DNA of 64,000 bases from Odontesthes bonariensis (GCF_027942865.1 NC_134516.1:24635322-24699321), one strand, 5' to 3'. Positions 32,692-44,648 are shown, numbered from the stretch's first letter. Program-made: numbers and translations. The notes: generated by a model from the sequence alone, not told the origin.

Positions 32692-33742
32692 ATGTTGTTT
32701 AAGGTTTTCTTCAGGTGAGTCTTCATGTTTAATGGTTTAGGTTTTTGTTCTCCTATATACTAAAGTTTCTTTCTTTTTCTTTGAAATCCAAACAGGATTT
32801 CCTGGCTTTGTGTCCTGCTCTTCAGCATTGGAACATGTTATCCCCCCCAGAAAAGCAAGTATATCAACATTTAGGTGCAGTTTATATAAAGGCAGCCAAC
32901 ATGGGAAGTTGTTTAGTCTGGACATGCTCAACCCATGATGTTGGTAGGAATGAGAGGGAAGAGGGTCTGCAACTATATTAATCATGCAGCACCAAATCTT
33001 ACAATATATTAGACTTCAGGTTTAATGACCCACTTGATATTCAAATAGTCCTTTAGCTTTGTTTATTGTTACTAAACATATTGGCAGTTATACAGAGGCT
33101 ACTGACAGCATGACTAATCGTACTGTCATACTTTGCTTCAACTAATTTCTGGGCTCAGGTCAAAACAGTGGATCCTCTGGCTCTGGTAGTAGCACCTCTG
33201 GCTCCGGCAGCGGCTCCTCTGGGTCTGGCTCCGGCAGCGGCTCCTCTGGGTCTGGCTCCGGCAGCGGCTCCTCTGGGTCTGGCTCCGGCAGCGGCTCCTC
33301 TGGGTCTGGCTCCGGCAGCGGCTCCTCTGGGTCTGGCTCCGGCGGCGGCTCCTCTGGGTCTGGCTACGGCTACGGCTCCTCTGTCTCTGGCTACGGCTCC
33401 TCTGGGTCTGGCTACGGCAGCGGCTCCTCTTGGTCTGGCTACGGCAGCGGCTCCTCTGGGTCTAATGCTGGCTTTACTGCGCAGGACGCAGACTTTGCTC
33501 GTTTCCTTGCTGCCCTAATGAACTTGAAGATCGACCGTTCTTTCCCACAGTCTGCCTGGACCTCCGACCAGGTCCCTAAGGACACATCTGAGATGCGCAC
33601 TGTATACCCTTCATCCCACGTCGTCCAGTCCAGCAATGGCTACCAACGAGCCCGCGACTCCAGTTCGTACGCCAAATACTCCCAGGATGCTTTTGACCAC
33701 GCTGATGCCAAGACTGGGTCTAAAGGGCAGAAGTTGTACTAA
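32692..33742 (+). CDS. Gene 2B: secreted Gly/Ser-repeat protein, 219 aa
   Basis: Exons 32692-32714, 32796-32858 and 33169-33743, then a 3'-UTR exon from 33810 with AATAAA at 33865-33870. Splice borders and phases equal those of gene 2A. The signal peptide differs by one residue (SWLCVLLF). In the first two thirds of the repeat block the Tyr of GYGSGSSGS is replaced by Ser (GSGSGSSGS); only the last few units keep Tyr. The C-terminal domain is nearly identical to 2A, with D-R (KIDRSFPQSAWTSD) and S-A changes. Longest of the three copies. Open throughout, so presumably functional, but the loss of TATAAA may change expression. Confidence 0.75.
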
Positions 33743-33899
33743 GGTAAAGCTGGACTAGTGTCTGAAGTATTGACTCCTGTTCAATACTGACCCCTTCTGT
33801 TTTCTGCAGGTGACTCTCATGGATACTTCCATGGAGATTCCAACATGTGGCTGAACTCTGGCAAAATAAACTTGACTTGTCTGTGTATTGAATACTTGA

Positions 33900-34742
33900 T
33901 CTCAAGGTTTGTTTTCACTTCATAGCTTTGAGTCTTCACCACACCCACTGAGGCTGACTCTGGTTTTGAAGGGCAAACTGAATACTGCTGCTTTCAATTC
34001 CACCCCTACATGTTTCCTTCTCCTCATGGTTGAATTGCATTACACAAACCCAGACTAAAATAACTTGAAGCTCAGTACAGTTGCCTTGCTTGCCCTTGCA
34101 CCATGAAGGTGTTTCAGTTAAATCTACACTCGCTGGCCTTTTTCAAGCTTTAATTACATGTGACTCATTAGCCTATGCTACGTAGCCTTGCCCCTCTGCT
34201 TGGCACCACTTGGTGTCTTCTGTGTGCCTCATCAGAGCCATACATCCCTCTTAACCAACTGTCTCGACTTGCCCCCTGTGTGTGCGGCCTTTGTTCATCT
34301 CACCTGGGACACCAGCTGGAGGGCTATGACACTGTGCTTCATACAGACTCGGTCCTTAACATGGCATCACATCTTCCCATGTTGGTTTTCATCCTACACA
34401 AGACTTAAATATCTCCTCTGCTTTTGTTTTCCTGATCTTCTACCACATGTGGAAGATGCATTTTCAAATTCCCTCCAGTGCAAAGCTACATGATCAATTT
34501 GCAAAATATTTTTTAACTCCTTCGATTCAGATCACTTGCTATTAAACTAGCAATAGTTGGCACAAAACTTTCAAAGTACTCTCCCACAGTAGGCTCTCTG
34601 ATACGGCCCTCTAGAAAAGGCCTCCAAACAGTTCTAGCAGAGTCTCAGTGAATGGAAGTGTGGAAATTATTAGACCTTTTGCAGAGTGGACTGGAGAGCT
34701 GTCCAGGGTGTACCCTGACTCTTTCAATTGGCAGCAAGGATA
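33900..34742. other. Unit spacer downstream of gene 2B
   Basis: Counterpart of 13290-14149. No gene called. Confidence 0.5.
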
Positions 34743-34750
34743 GGCTAAAG

Positions 34751-35327
34751 CAGAGATACTCATTATGCGGCTCCTCAAGCTTCAATTGGTGGCTTGCACT
34801 CGCATAGTAGCTTATAACAATATGGTAACAATAACAAATTTTGTCAAATAACATACAGCGAATACTGCACAGTATGAAGTATTTTTATTAAGGCTTAATG
34901 GTGTTTCCTAAAGGGGGCTCTGTTAAACCTGGCAACGCAGCCCGCTTAAACCACCGTCACACTTGACCGCAGTGCACGCTAGCTCCATTAGCGAGATGCA
35001 GGCACAATGGGTCTGTTTTTAATTAAAAAAGGACTAAACCATGCTCATCTTGAATGTCTCACTATGATTGCAACAAACTACAAATACAACATGAAGAAAG
35101 TCAAGGACATGCATGCCAGCTTCCAGTATTGAGTATTAAGGATTCCAGTATTCAGGTAAATGTGGTCTTAATTGAAAATTTATTGGCTATGTTGTTTTTT
35201 TTGTGGGATGTTTTATATGTAGAAATGCATATTTGCAAAAGGGGACTTAGTATGTTGTCATAAAAGTTGCTCTTCCCTTGATGTTGCTCTGCCAATGTGG
35301 CTCTTGTGGAAAAAAAGAGTATCACTG
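34751..35327 (+). mobile_element. hAT miniature element, unit B copy
   Basis: GGCTAAAG duplication at 34743-34750 and 35328-35335. Same ends as the unit A copy. Confidence 0.85.
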
Positions 35328-35374
35328 GGCTAAAGGCTTCCACTACCCTAAACTGGATACATTGAGTAAAGTAT

Positions 35375-35710
35375 CCATGGTAAGATAGTTCCAGTGAGGA
35401 ATCTTGGAGTTATTTTTGACCAGAATGTATCATTCAATGCACATAAAACAAGTTTCTAGGACTGCCTTCTTTCACCTTTGTAATATTGTTAAAATGAGGA
35501 ACATCCTGTCTTAGTGATGCAGTAAAACTGCTCCATGCATTTGTTACTGCAGGATTTGACTACTGTAATTCTTTATTGCATTCAGAGGATGCAACATCAA
35601 TAGGCATGTTCTGGCACAACCTGCCATTACAGAGTGGAAAGGCAACAAGTTGCCTATTAAAGCACAATAGTAGTGGTACAGGGTAGGGTGGTCAAAGAAT
35701 ATTTTAAATT
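35375..35710 (+). mobile_element. L2/CR1-like LINE RT fragment, unit B
   Basis: Counterpart of 14760-15110, with stops. Followed by a poly-A run at 35724-35755. Confidence 0.7.
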
Positions 35711-35718
35711 GGAATAGG

Positions 35719-35755
<37 letters not shown>

Positions 35756-35757
<2 letters not shown>

Positions 35758-36640
35758 CAAAGGTGAAAATTAATATTTGAATGTTGAAAAACATCTGCAC
35801 AGCTGCCGTCTACCTTGAGTCGGCACACTGCATGACGGGGTCAGGTCACAGGACTCACACTGTGTGGTAAAGCGTCACTGCTGAAAGTTGATGGCAGAAA
35901 GTTTAGGGCCCAACTTGACTGCAGACACAAAGAAAGTGATTTTAACCCCCAATAAAGGATTTCCGCTTGGAAATACTTCAGATTTTTCAGTTGATGGAAA
36001 AATTTAGAAGCCTTAACAGTTGTATACGAGCTACAGTTACCGTATCAGTTGACCACCAGCAACATGAGGTTACATCTTTAAAATAGTCAAGAAAATAGAC
36101 TTTGCATAACATGAAAAATTGTTAAATGTTTCAACTTGAATAAACCACCTATACAAGTAGTTAAGTCTGTTAACTTAAGCAGAAAAAAAAAAAAAAAACC
36201 TAGGCAAGGTCATCATTTGACAAGACTGCCAAAGACAGCACTGGCTGTGGCTCAACTGCAGAAGAATATTTAAAGAGTATCCAGCCCATTTCAAGCACAA
36301 CGTTGGTTTTGCAAGCCTTCAGGTTGGCTACCGTGCACTCAGCAACCTATAGAAGGGGTTGTGTCTGGCTGCCATGTACAGGTGTAGAGAAATGGCTGTA
36401 AAGGATGCTGTAGCTGATCGCTATAGTCAGTTGAGCAACTATTTAACACTTCCATAGCAATTCCTCTCAAGATTGAGAGCTTTGAGACGCCATGTTTGAA
36501 ACAACAAGCAGAATGTCCGAGTCAAATATGACAGGTGATGCCTGCCATTTGCCTTGAACCCAGATGGTGTACACAGGACATTGTTTCCCTTAGTCAATCA
36601 TTCTGAAGCGAGATCATTTGACAAGATTTTATTCAAAGAC
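35756..36640. other. Spacer, unit B
   Basis: Counterpart of 15160-16060; no gene seen. Confidence 0.5.
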
Positions 36641-36766
36641 TAAAAAGAATCTTGTGCCATTGGGATTCAGCTTTCCAATCTGAAACAGAACCAGATTAGT
36701 TCCAGCATTGAGATAAAGACATTTGCAGGTACCACTCAACATACCCTCTGCACATCATGTTCAGCT

Positions 36767-38357
36767 CTAGCGGGCACTTGGGAAGAACTTTTTCTGCTGC
36801 CCAGAACCATGGCTGTCAGTAATATGCTCCTTCAAGTAGTGGACATCCTGAAAGTAGTCTTTGCCCTTCTCATGCTGCTGGCTGAAGGTGCTGTAGGTTC
36901 CAGAGGGGTACAAGCCATACAAAAGCCTGTAGTCAAAGTCAGGAGATCCACCCACACCAAAGCGTGGCATCAGTACGGTTGCGGCTCCCGGTCCAGACCC
37001 TTGGCGGTCATCCGGGTAGCCGAATTCCTCCGTCTGCTGCTGGTAATTCCCGAGTTCAGCTTCCTTGGTGACACTGGAGGTCTCCCCTGACTGGAGGACA
37101 GGGCCAGGTGGTGACAGAGGGGCTGCAGGGAGAACGTCAGTGAGGCTGAGGGCTTGGGCTGACGCATCCTCAAAGACTGAGGGAGCAATAGCCCACTGGG
37201 TTTCTGTGTGGAGACATTTCACAATTAGTCCTTTGCACAGCAAAAGTTCTGATAGCACAGAGTATTAACGTCGCAGTTTCCTAGGATGTAAAGTTAAAAG
37301 CTCAACCCCCTCTCCAGAGATTTTGAGCAGGCCAAATGAAAAGTACAGGTGCAATGCTCGGGTTCTCTTTGGTGCCCCAGTAAGGCTGCTTAAAGTGAAG
37401 GGCCTTTCCTCCAAGCAGAAGGGAGCCATTATTACACACCTGAGCATCATTTTGTTTTAATACACATGTTCTGAATTTTTTACAATTCAAACACAGCAGG
37501 TTTCGGCTTCAGAATAGAGTTTGGCTAAATTTGCTAGTGACATGAAAACGCACAGACACCTTTAGGCTTCCAAACATATTTTTGGCCATCTACACTCCAA
37601 GCAGAAGATTTACCTTGTGGTCCAGATTGGGCAGCTCCAGGTTGCAGAGCGCCAGCGTCAGAGCCTACGTCAACAGGCACATAAGTGACAGTAGAGTATC
37701 CTGTTGCAGGCAGGCCAGAGCTCAAGCTGCTCAATGCTGGACCCGTCTGAACAGCCTGTGGGACACCAGAAGCTTGCACAGCCATTTGCACGGGCACAAC
37801 GGAGCCAGAGCTGCTGAATATTGGGTCTGTCTGAAGAGCACCTTGGACAAAGCCGGGAGCTTGGACAAGGCCGGGAGCTTGGACAACCAGTTGCGTTGGC
37901 ACAAATGAGCCATAGCCACTGATTCTTGGGTCTGCCTGAAGAACAGGTTGACTTAGACCAGAGGATAGCACAGGTGTCGGCATATAAACGTCACTGGAAG
38001 CAGTGTTGGGCACGGTCACCGGGCGGCCAGCGGCTGCTCCCTGGTAAGAGCCAAAATTACCTGCAGCTCTTGTGCCGCTGCTGCTCTGGCCTGCTGATTT
38101 TGAACCTGGGTGCATGAGAACAAGTTTAGCAGACGCTGATTCAAGCAAGCATGTAATGTTTTACCACAACAGATGATAGCACACCTTTAGTGGGAAAACC
38201 CCATGTAGCAGTAGTCAACAAGGCAAAGAGGGAAACCCTGAAATTATGTACAACAAAGAGTAAGAATGCAATATTAACTCATGTTTCCAATCAATCAATC
38301 AAAAACTGTAAAAGGCAGCTTGTGCTTATACCTCAGGAAGAACCCAGCAGCTGTCAT
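36767..38357 (-). CDS. Gene 3B: secreted Pro/Val/Gln/Ser-rich protein, 353 aa
   Basis: Minus-strand exons 38357-38332, 38237-38185, 38105-37560 and 37203-36767 (stop 36769-36767). Same lengths and phases as gene 3A. Differences cluster in the middle low-complexity part (VYMPTPVLSSGLSQ here, LYMATPVLVSGQSQ in A). The intron before the last exon is longer and mostly different sequence (37204-37559). TATAAA lies on the minus strand at 38403-38398. Intact. Function unknown; see gene 3A for the domain description. Confidence 0.75.
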
Positions 38358-38403
38358 GGTGAAAACAAGCTATGAGAGGAAACAGCAAGGGTGAAGGTTT
38401 ATA

Positions 38404-39074
38404 AATAATGCCACAGACCAGCCCAGACCAATCAAAGCTTAACGTGCTAACAACAGACAGCTGCTTGTGAGGGACTATCAGGACAGGTGGACGCTGGAGG
38501 CTCATCTGGTTGCTCTGGTATCAGCCTCATTGTCTCCTCTCGCCTCCACCCTCCTGTCTGTGCTAAAGGCACTTAGTCACTGCCAAATATTTTACTGTCG
38601 TAAAATAGCTCTACCCAAATTGTCGTAATTCTCAGATTTTCTATTTCAGTTAAACGTAGAAGCTGGAAATAACATCCTAGATGTTGAGTTCTCACACCGA
38701 CCCACTGACACATTTAACAGGTTAACTGAGGCCTGTAGAGTCTGAGATGTAGCTCTTATTGGTCCTTTAAAGGAGACATGTTTTGCCCTTTTTGGTACAA
38801 TTTCCCGAGGTCTTACTGAAATGTGTGGGACAGGTCAGGAGCTCCTGGTCTTATTGGCCAAGTTTTTCCCCAAAAGTGTATTTTATTTCCTAAACATGAT
38901 GCTTTTCTAACTTTAACCCAGTACTTTTAATGTTTTACACCTTTCGACCAAGTAGTTTTGGAAAAAAAGGTGAAAAACGAATGAAGGAAACAACGGTCTC
39001 ACAGCAGTTCAAAGACTGGTGTCAAACACAAGTCCCGTGTTTAGGAGATGGCTGACTATCCTCTGCATCCTTTT
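38404..39074. other. Upstream region of gene 3B
   Basis: Counterpart of 17589-18250. No gene seen. Confidence 0.4.
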
Positions 39075-39530
39075 TAATCTCCTGACTTGGTCAGTGTTAC
39101 TTGTTGATAATCCAGCGGTGCAGGATGATGTTTCCTGTTAGTTTTGGCAGAACTGGTGCTCAGCTGCTGGCACAGAGGAATAACTGGCCCAGCAAAGAGC
39201 CTCCAACAAATAACCAACCGGATGATCCAGAACTTCCTGCAGCTACACAAAGATAAAACAGAGGTCATTGTCAGCTTTTAAAAATCTGAGCTCAGCTTCA
39301 GGCTGTGATGTTAAAAAACACAAACCAAGCAGGAATCTGGGTGTTATTATGGACTCAGAGCTGAACTTCAGCAGCCAGATCAGCTCAGTTAGGAAGTCAG
39401 CCGACTATCACCTGGAGAATATTTCCAGGATTAAAGGACTTCCTTCCCTGGTTACCTGTCAGATTTTATTACTCATTTTAAAAGCTTTGAATAGTTGGAC
39501 GGTTGCCTCTGTCTATGATCTGTGAACTCC
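39075..39530 (+). mobile_element. L2/CR1-like LINE RT fragment, unit B
   Basis: Counterpart of 18260-18720, reading NLGVIMDSELNFSSQISSVR. Interrupted. Confidence 0.75.
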
Positions 39531-40470
39531 TTACTCCCCTGATTGCTGCTCACACGGCCCACTGTTTAATATAACTGACCTGTTCATTAGATGGAAATGA
39601 ATCCCTGCATACTCCTAAAAATCACTTTATTTTGAGGCTTTTTCTTCAAATGAAAACCCCACTTTCATATTTACTCGGGACTCTTTGTAAAATGCAAATA
39701 AAGCCAGAAAGATATGATCTTAGAACTATTAAAAAGTTCTATCTAATTAGAAATAGTGCAAGTTCGGTGCCATCTGTTGGTTTCCTTAGCGAGGAAATAG
39801 TTTTTGATTTGCTCTGTATGAATGAATTGGATTCATTCTGAATATAATTACAATGAATTTAACTCCAATTGGCCTGAATTGGACTTTATTACTGAAGTGC
39901 CCTGAGATAACATTTGTTGTAATTGTAATAGTTTATTTTGGCAACATTTAAACAAACTGACATTATTCTGTCTTGGGAAACACTGCTGGTGGAAAACATG
40001 ATAGTGGCTGCTGAAAAACTGGCAGAAGTGGACCTTCCAACGTGACAGTGACAGGAAGTAATCAGCTGAAGTCGTCCAGAGATTAACAGAGAACACAAAT
40101 CAACATTCTGGAATCCGGACTTCACTTCCATCCAGAATCTGTGGTTGGAACCACAGACCAGAAGAGACAGAACAGAAGCCTTCACAAAGCTGTGATGTCA
40201 TCACTGTAGTGACATCACAATCGATGTCATCTCTGATCTTGTTTGACATCACAAAGTTTATACAGGCCAGACATTTTTACTGCTTTTTCACAGTTGGTCA
40301 GGAGTTTATCTGAAGAAACACGTCCAGCTTTTGAAGCAGATTTGAAAGTCACAGCAAACGGTTTTCACATAACCTAAAAAACACTTAATTACTATCTTAA
40401 ATAATCATTTTAACAAGCACTTAGAAACAATGCTTACTTGCTATCTTAAAAAAATGTGATGTTAAGTACT
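39531..40470 (-). repeat. Block R, unit B copy
   Basis: Counterpart of 18720-19675. Non-coding. Confidence 0.8.
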
Positions 40471-40489
40471 CATAAACAACAAGCAAAAT

Positions 40490-40806
40490 GAGTCAAACCA
40501 AGAAATCCTCTCCTCCACTTCAGTGGTGTGACATGGCAGACGACGATTTGCCCGAGGGTTTCTACACGTGTCCCATTACTTTTGGCAGTTAGGAAAGTTA
40601 TGAGGAACCCAGCAACTGTTGGAAAAAGAACAACCCCAGGTCTCTGCTGCAGCTGGGACTCCTCACTCAGAGGATGTCCAGCTCCTGCAGGATCATCTCC
40701 AGGCCTCCGTAGTTCCTCCAGTCAAGTGGAAGTTTCCAGTTTCACAAACCGAGGGGATTCCCTCTAACGCCTCTGCTGCCGACCGAGATCAAGGATCAGA
40801 GAAATG
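40490..40806 (+). pseudogene. Upstream coding segment of the coiled-coil locus, interrupted
   Basis: ATGAGTCAAACCAAGAAATC opens a frame MSQTKKSSPPLQWCDMADDD then LPEGFYTCPITFGS that stops at a TAG near 40590. The unit C copy has AAG (Lys) there (SKESYEE). Even in C the frame leads to a second stop, and a neighbouring frame (EKEQPQVSAAAGTPHSEDVQ) looks more protein-like, so both copies are probably degenerate or need splicing I cannot see. Not recognised. Confidence 0.35.
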
Positions 40807-40858
40807 ACAGAACTCTTACCGACAGAAGAATGACAAGATCAGCTATTTATAGCATGGG

Positions 40859-41329
40859 ATGGATATTCTGAGGACAAAGCTGCTGAAGAAACATTTCTTT
40901 CTGACAGGAGAAAAAGACAGAAGAGTGGCAGCAGAGAGCGGCTGCTCCATGACTGAGGAAAAACTAAAGAAGGTGCAAAACTGTTTGACGTGTGAGCGTC
41001 ATCTCCGTCAAAAGTGTGAGCAGGAGCTCAAGCAGTGCAACCGAGTCACTGCAGGATTGTGTGAAACTCTGAAAGCAGCAGCAGCAGAAAGTGAATATCA
41101 GTCAGTTCTGAAAGAGGCAGAGAGCTGGAAAGAGCAACTGAAAGAAAAGACTGCCGCCGATATTAATCTGGCCTCCAAACTAACAGCACAGGAGGAGGCA
41201 ACAAAGACACAAGAAAAGAAGGTGGCAGATCTCATGAAGGCTTTATTTCTATCCGTCATCATCGAGCCAGAAGAGAACAAAGTGCTGTCAGTGTTCAGCT
41301 CTCAGACAGTTCACCTTCAGCTCCACTGA
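40859..41329 (+). CDS. Coiled-coil protein, 156 aa, unit B
   Basis: Open frame starting MDILRTKLLKKHFFLTGEKD. The middle part is rich in Lys, Glu, Gln and Ala with heptad-like spacing (EEKLKKVQNCLTCERHLRQK, LKEAESWKEQLKEK, LTAQEEATKTQEKKVADLMK), so a coiled coil is likely. There is no signal peptide. The C-terminus (SVFSSQTVHLQLH) is less convincing. The unit C copy is truncated by a fusion. It may be a downstream exon of the locus starting at 40490 and not a gene of its own. Function unknown. Confidence 0.45.
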   Translation: MDILRTKLLKKHFFLTGEKDRRVAAESGCSMTEEKLKKVQNCLTCERHLRQKCEQELKQCNRVTAGLCETLKAAAAESEYQSVLKEAESWKEQLKEKTAADINLASKLTAQEEATKTQEKKVADLMKALFLSVIIEPEENKVLSVFSSQTVHLQLH

Positions 41330-41511
41330 CACACTGATGCTGGGAATTCCTTTTTATCAGTGCTGCAGTCTGTCCTTCACTCACATGGTGGGAACCTGAG
41401 ATTTCCTCTGACTCACAGGTGCAAAGTGACGCTTTTCTAGGCAAAAAAAGAACACCACCACAAGTCGCATTGTGCCAGGAAGGGCTCTCGGACGTGAAAC
41501 AGTGGAGGGTC

Positions 41512-41541
41512 ATCGCTTCTCGGCCTTTTGGCTAAGATCAA
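41512..41541 (+). ncRNA. U2 snRNA, 5' part (split by insertion)
   Basis: ATCGCTTCTCGGCCTTTTGG followed by CTAAGATCAA is the exact 5' end of vertebrate U2, up to position 30. A DNA transposon follows directly. The rest of U2 resumes at 43585. Confidence 0.93.
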
Positions 41542-43584
41542 GGCCCAATCCCAATTCACCCCTTGGCCCTACCCCTTACCCCTTCCCCTCCGTTTTGCGA
41601 GTTCACGTGTAGAGGTAGTGTTGTCCCAATACTCTTCCAAAGGCCTTCCCCTTAGCCCTACCCCTCCGTTGTAGCCCTTCAAACGGAGGGCTTCGGCCAG
41701 GCAGACTCCGTTTGAAGGGGTATGATATATTTCCCAGAATACAACGCGACTACCGGGAGATCGCGAGTCTTTTTAAAAATGGCAGAAGCAAAGAGAGCAC
41801 CACACAAATGTAAGTTCTTCTATTTTTTTGCCATAATTTAAATGTTTTAATCGTTTTAGGTTGTGATAACTGGTGTATTGTGTGAGTTTAAAGTGGTGGC
41901 AATGTGTAGTTGTTTTCTGCTATAAACGCACATGGGAAAAGTCGCTATTTTACATGGAGTAATCGGTCAATGCATGTGAAGGTGCTGCAAAAGAGTTGTT
42001 TTTTAAATTGTAACGCGAGTATTTACAAGCAATGTAGTTGGTTAACCATAGAGAAGTTCCTTTTGAGTGACGTGAGCGTCATTTCGCTACCTATTATCAC
42101 AAGTATTCATATACGTGACTGATTCACAGGGACTCAAGCACAAACAAAGAGCCTGATCAGGTTTAGCGCCGAAAACGAAGATCTGTTTCTAAAGTCATCC
42201 CCATCCCCAAAAAGAAGTAGGAAGTCCAATCCCATAATGGATTACCTGATACAGGAGAGCCTGAAGGAGCAGAAGCGCCACGAGCAGAAAACGGAGCGCT
42301 TTTTAGCTCGGTTTGAGCGCATGATAGCCAAACTTTACGGTGAGTTGATGCGCCATGCACCTATTGTACACACAGCCACCACTACCGCATTCTGAAACAC
42401 CTTTTTTTTAATTTTTTACAATGGATGAAAGTACATGCTATAATGTCATATCGTGTCTTGTTCCACCAGAACATCACTGAGCCCATGCAGCACCTCCGAT
42501 GTGCCCTCCGCTGTTCCTGCTCCGGTCATCTCGTTCTTCATGATTGCACTGTTGCCCGTTTATATTCATACTGTTTATTGTCCATATTTGCACCACACAC
42601 TTTACAGCAGACACTTTAAGCTGTTATTTCTGAAAACAAGCTGCCTTACCAGTCTGTAATGTGAGCCTAATAAAATAAATTAAGGACAAAAGGTTTGTGA
42701 GCATGATTATCACATCAACATCATATGAACGACTGGAACGGATATTGGTATGAAGAGATTTATTATACAAGGGATAACAAAAAAATTGGGGTACATGTTG
42801 TGGTCCAATGGGCAATAATTTGTAGGATGACCCGTCTGCTGGAAAGAAAAACATGGAAAGATCAGGCTTTCATCCTCCCAAACCAACACATTGATAGCAC
42901 ACACAAGGCAGTGCATTTATTTATGTCTTCAAATCTGAACCTGGTACAAAGAAAACCGCTTCAAAAACGCATGAGCTGCATGTTTATCCCAAACGGAACG
43001 AGGCGAGTAACAAAGGCTAAACGTTAGCTTATGCTTTCAGCTAGGTTAGCCAGGTTAGGATACTACTCCAGTCAATGAATCAGCAAATCCAACGAGACAA
43101 GCAAATTGTTTCTATATTACACGATATCACAAATGTACAGTTAGAAGCACTTTCAAACACACACACACAATCATTTTCACACGCCGGCTCTGGAAGCTAC
43201 CAGCTGCTCACTCACAAGCGTTATTTGCATTAATTTCTTATTGTACATACCGTAACAAGATCCAGCAATGCTCCCAGATGTCGAAGACGCCTTCGCCTGA
43301 TGGCACTCCGTCGATTCGACGCAGATATTTCTAAAAATATCCGAATAGCCCAGGACAGCGCGAACACCAGAGCACCGGTCATGTTTGTTTACTTCTGGCT
43401 AAAGCTGTCGCTTTTGGTTACGTAACAACTGACGGCGCGGATTTATTACGTTCGTGAGTGTGAAGTGCTGTCCCAATTCGAAGGGGTGACATTCTTAGCC
43501 CTTCGCCTACCCCTACGTTTGAAGGGGCGAGGGGTAGGGGCGAGGGGTAGGTGAAGGGGTAGAAAATAGAATTGGGATTGGGCC
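41542..43584 (+). mobile_element. DNA transposon inside U2 (3-bp duplication CAA, Harbinger-like)
   Basis: Inverted ends GGCCCAATCCCAATTC and complement; CAA duplicated at 41539-41541 and 43585-43587. Subterminal CCCTACCCCT-rich repeats occur inverted at both ends. Inside, an ATG at 41779 opens MAEAKRAPHK before a GT donor, and 42130-42340 encodes a basic/helical segment (YLIQESLKEQKRHEQKTERF) with a donor after AKLY. A 3-bp duplication plus a Myb/SANT-type accessory gene start suits PIF/Harbinger. No DDE transposase is visible, so it is probably an internally deleted copy. Confidence 0.75.
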
Positions 43585-43740
43585 CAAGTGTAGTATCTGT
43601 TCTTATCAGTTTAATATCTGATACGTCCTGTATATGAGGACTACATATTAAATGGATTTTTAGGTACAGGGGTTGAAAAAGGGGCTTGCTCCGTTCACTC
43701 CACGCATCGACCCGGTACTGCAGTGCCGCCGGGACTCTTC
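43585..43740 (+). ncRNA. U2 snRNA, 3' part, diverged
   Basis: Continues CAAGTGTAGTATCTGTTCTT, then ATCAGTTTAATATCTGATAC (the branch-site-pairing and stem II region) exactly. From about 43628 it departs from standard U2 but keeps recognisable ATATTAAATGGATTTTT, GGCTTGCTCCG and CCACTCCACGCATCGACC blocks. So even before the insertion this may have been a variant or a pseudogene. Confidence 0.8.
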
Positions 43741-44648
43741 CCTGCTCTTGTGATATAACAAAACCAGCGGTGCGGGGTGGTAGTTTCAGGGAGCCTGAGA
43801 TAAAACTCTGGCTTTTAGTCTGCGAAAAAAGAGAGTGAAAGTGAACTCGACTTTGAGATGGCTCTGGGATTGGGCCGACTGGGAGAATTGCTTGAAAAAA
43901 ATCTCTACATCAAATGAGCGGTCAGAACAAAGCCTCAAGAGCCCTAGTCTTTTGCACAGAGTAAAAGACAAAGCAGCCGTTGAATAGGGCCCGATTGTTC
44001 CTACCTGGTCAGCCGAGGAACAAGCGTCTTGTGGTGGAAAGTTTAGTAAAGGCACAGAGTCAGTTATTTTATGAGGAGATAAGATGCTTTTAATAATATC
44101 TTGCAAGAGAGAACAACACAGTACAAAGTACAGAGCTGCTCTGACCACTTGGGCAAAAACAATTCAGTTATAATACAGATTATTACGTAATCGCTCCTTT
44201 GATATGTTCAAGCGTTTTTATCTATTTTCCCTCCCTTCCTGCAGCCAAGGCTACCTCGATACCGTACCATCTTTCCCACCATCCTCCTTAAAGTTGTTTA
44301 ATCATATGGCGAGCACACAACGCCCTCATTGAAAGGAAGAGAGAAAAACAGGTGGTGTCTTGCAGGTTATACACAGTAACACTCAATACAATGCATATAG
44401 GAATTAATTTTCCCTTACACTATAGTATGAAGATATCTTACATGGTCATGCACATGTTTAAACCTGTTCCACCAGGCTCTGAACCTGTGAAGACCTCCAC
44501 TTCCCTCCATCATCTTTTTACATATGTATCACCTCCAGTTTTAGTCCCAACTTAATCCTAGCAGTCATTCTGCTCAAATCTTATTTGATAGTTGGTTCAG
44601 TAGATATAATATCTGCTTTAGCGGAACCACACACCACAGGTTGCTGGT
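43741..44648. other. Spacer after U2, no gene recognised
   Basis: An open frame of 120 codons on the minus strand (44148-43786) has no features I recognise; treated as chance. Confidence 0.4.

Larger units (their letters stand above)
30231..41340 (+). repeat. Segmental duplication unit B (direct)
   Basis: Same gene order as unit A, extended at the right by the coiled-coil gene (40490-41329). Private changes include a Tc1-bearing insertion (30501-31224), loss of about 330 bp that unit A has at 11541-11866, and a different intron sequence at about 37260-37530. Confidence 0.9.

Noticed and set aside
41542-43584. Dada-type element in the U2 gene
   Set aside because: Dada elements are known for RNA-gene targets but make 6-7-bp duplications; only 3 bp (CAA) are duplicated here.
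43786-44148. 120-codon open frame downstream of U2
   Set aside because: No domain, signal, start context or paralogue; consistent with chance.
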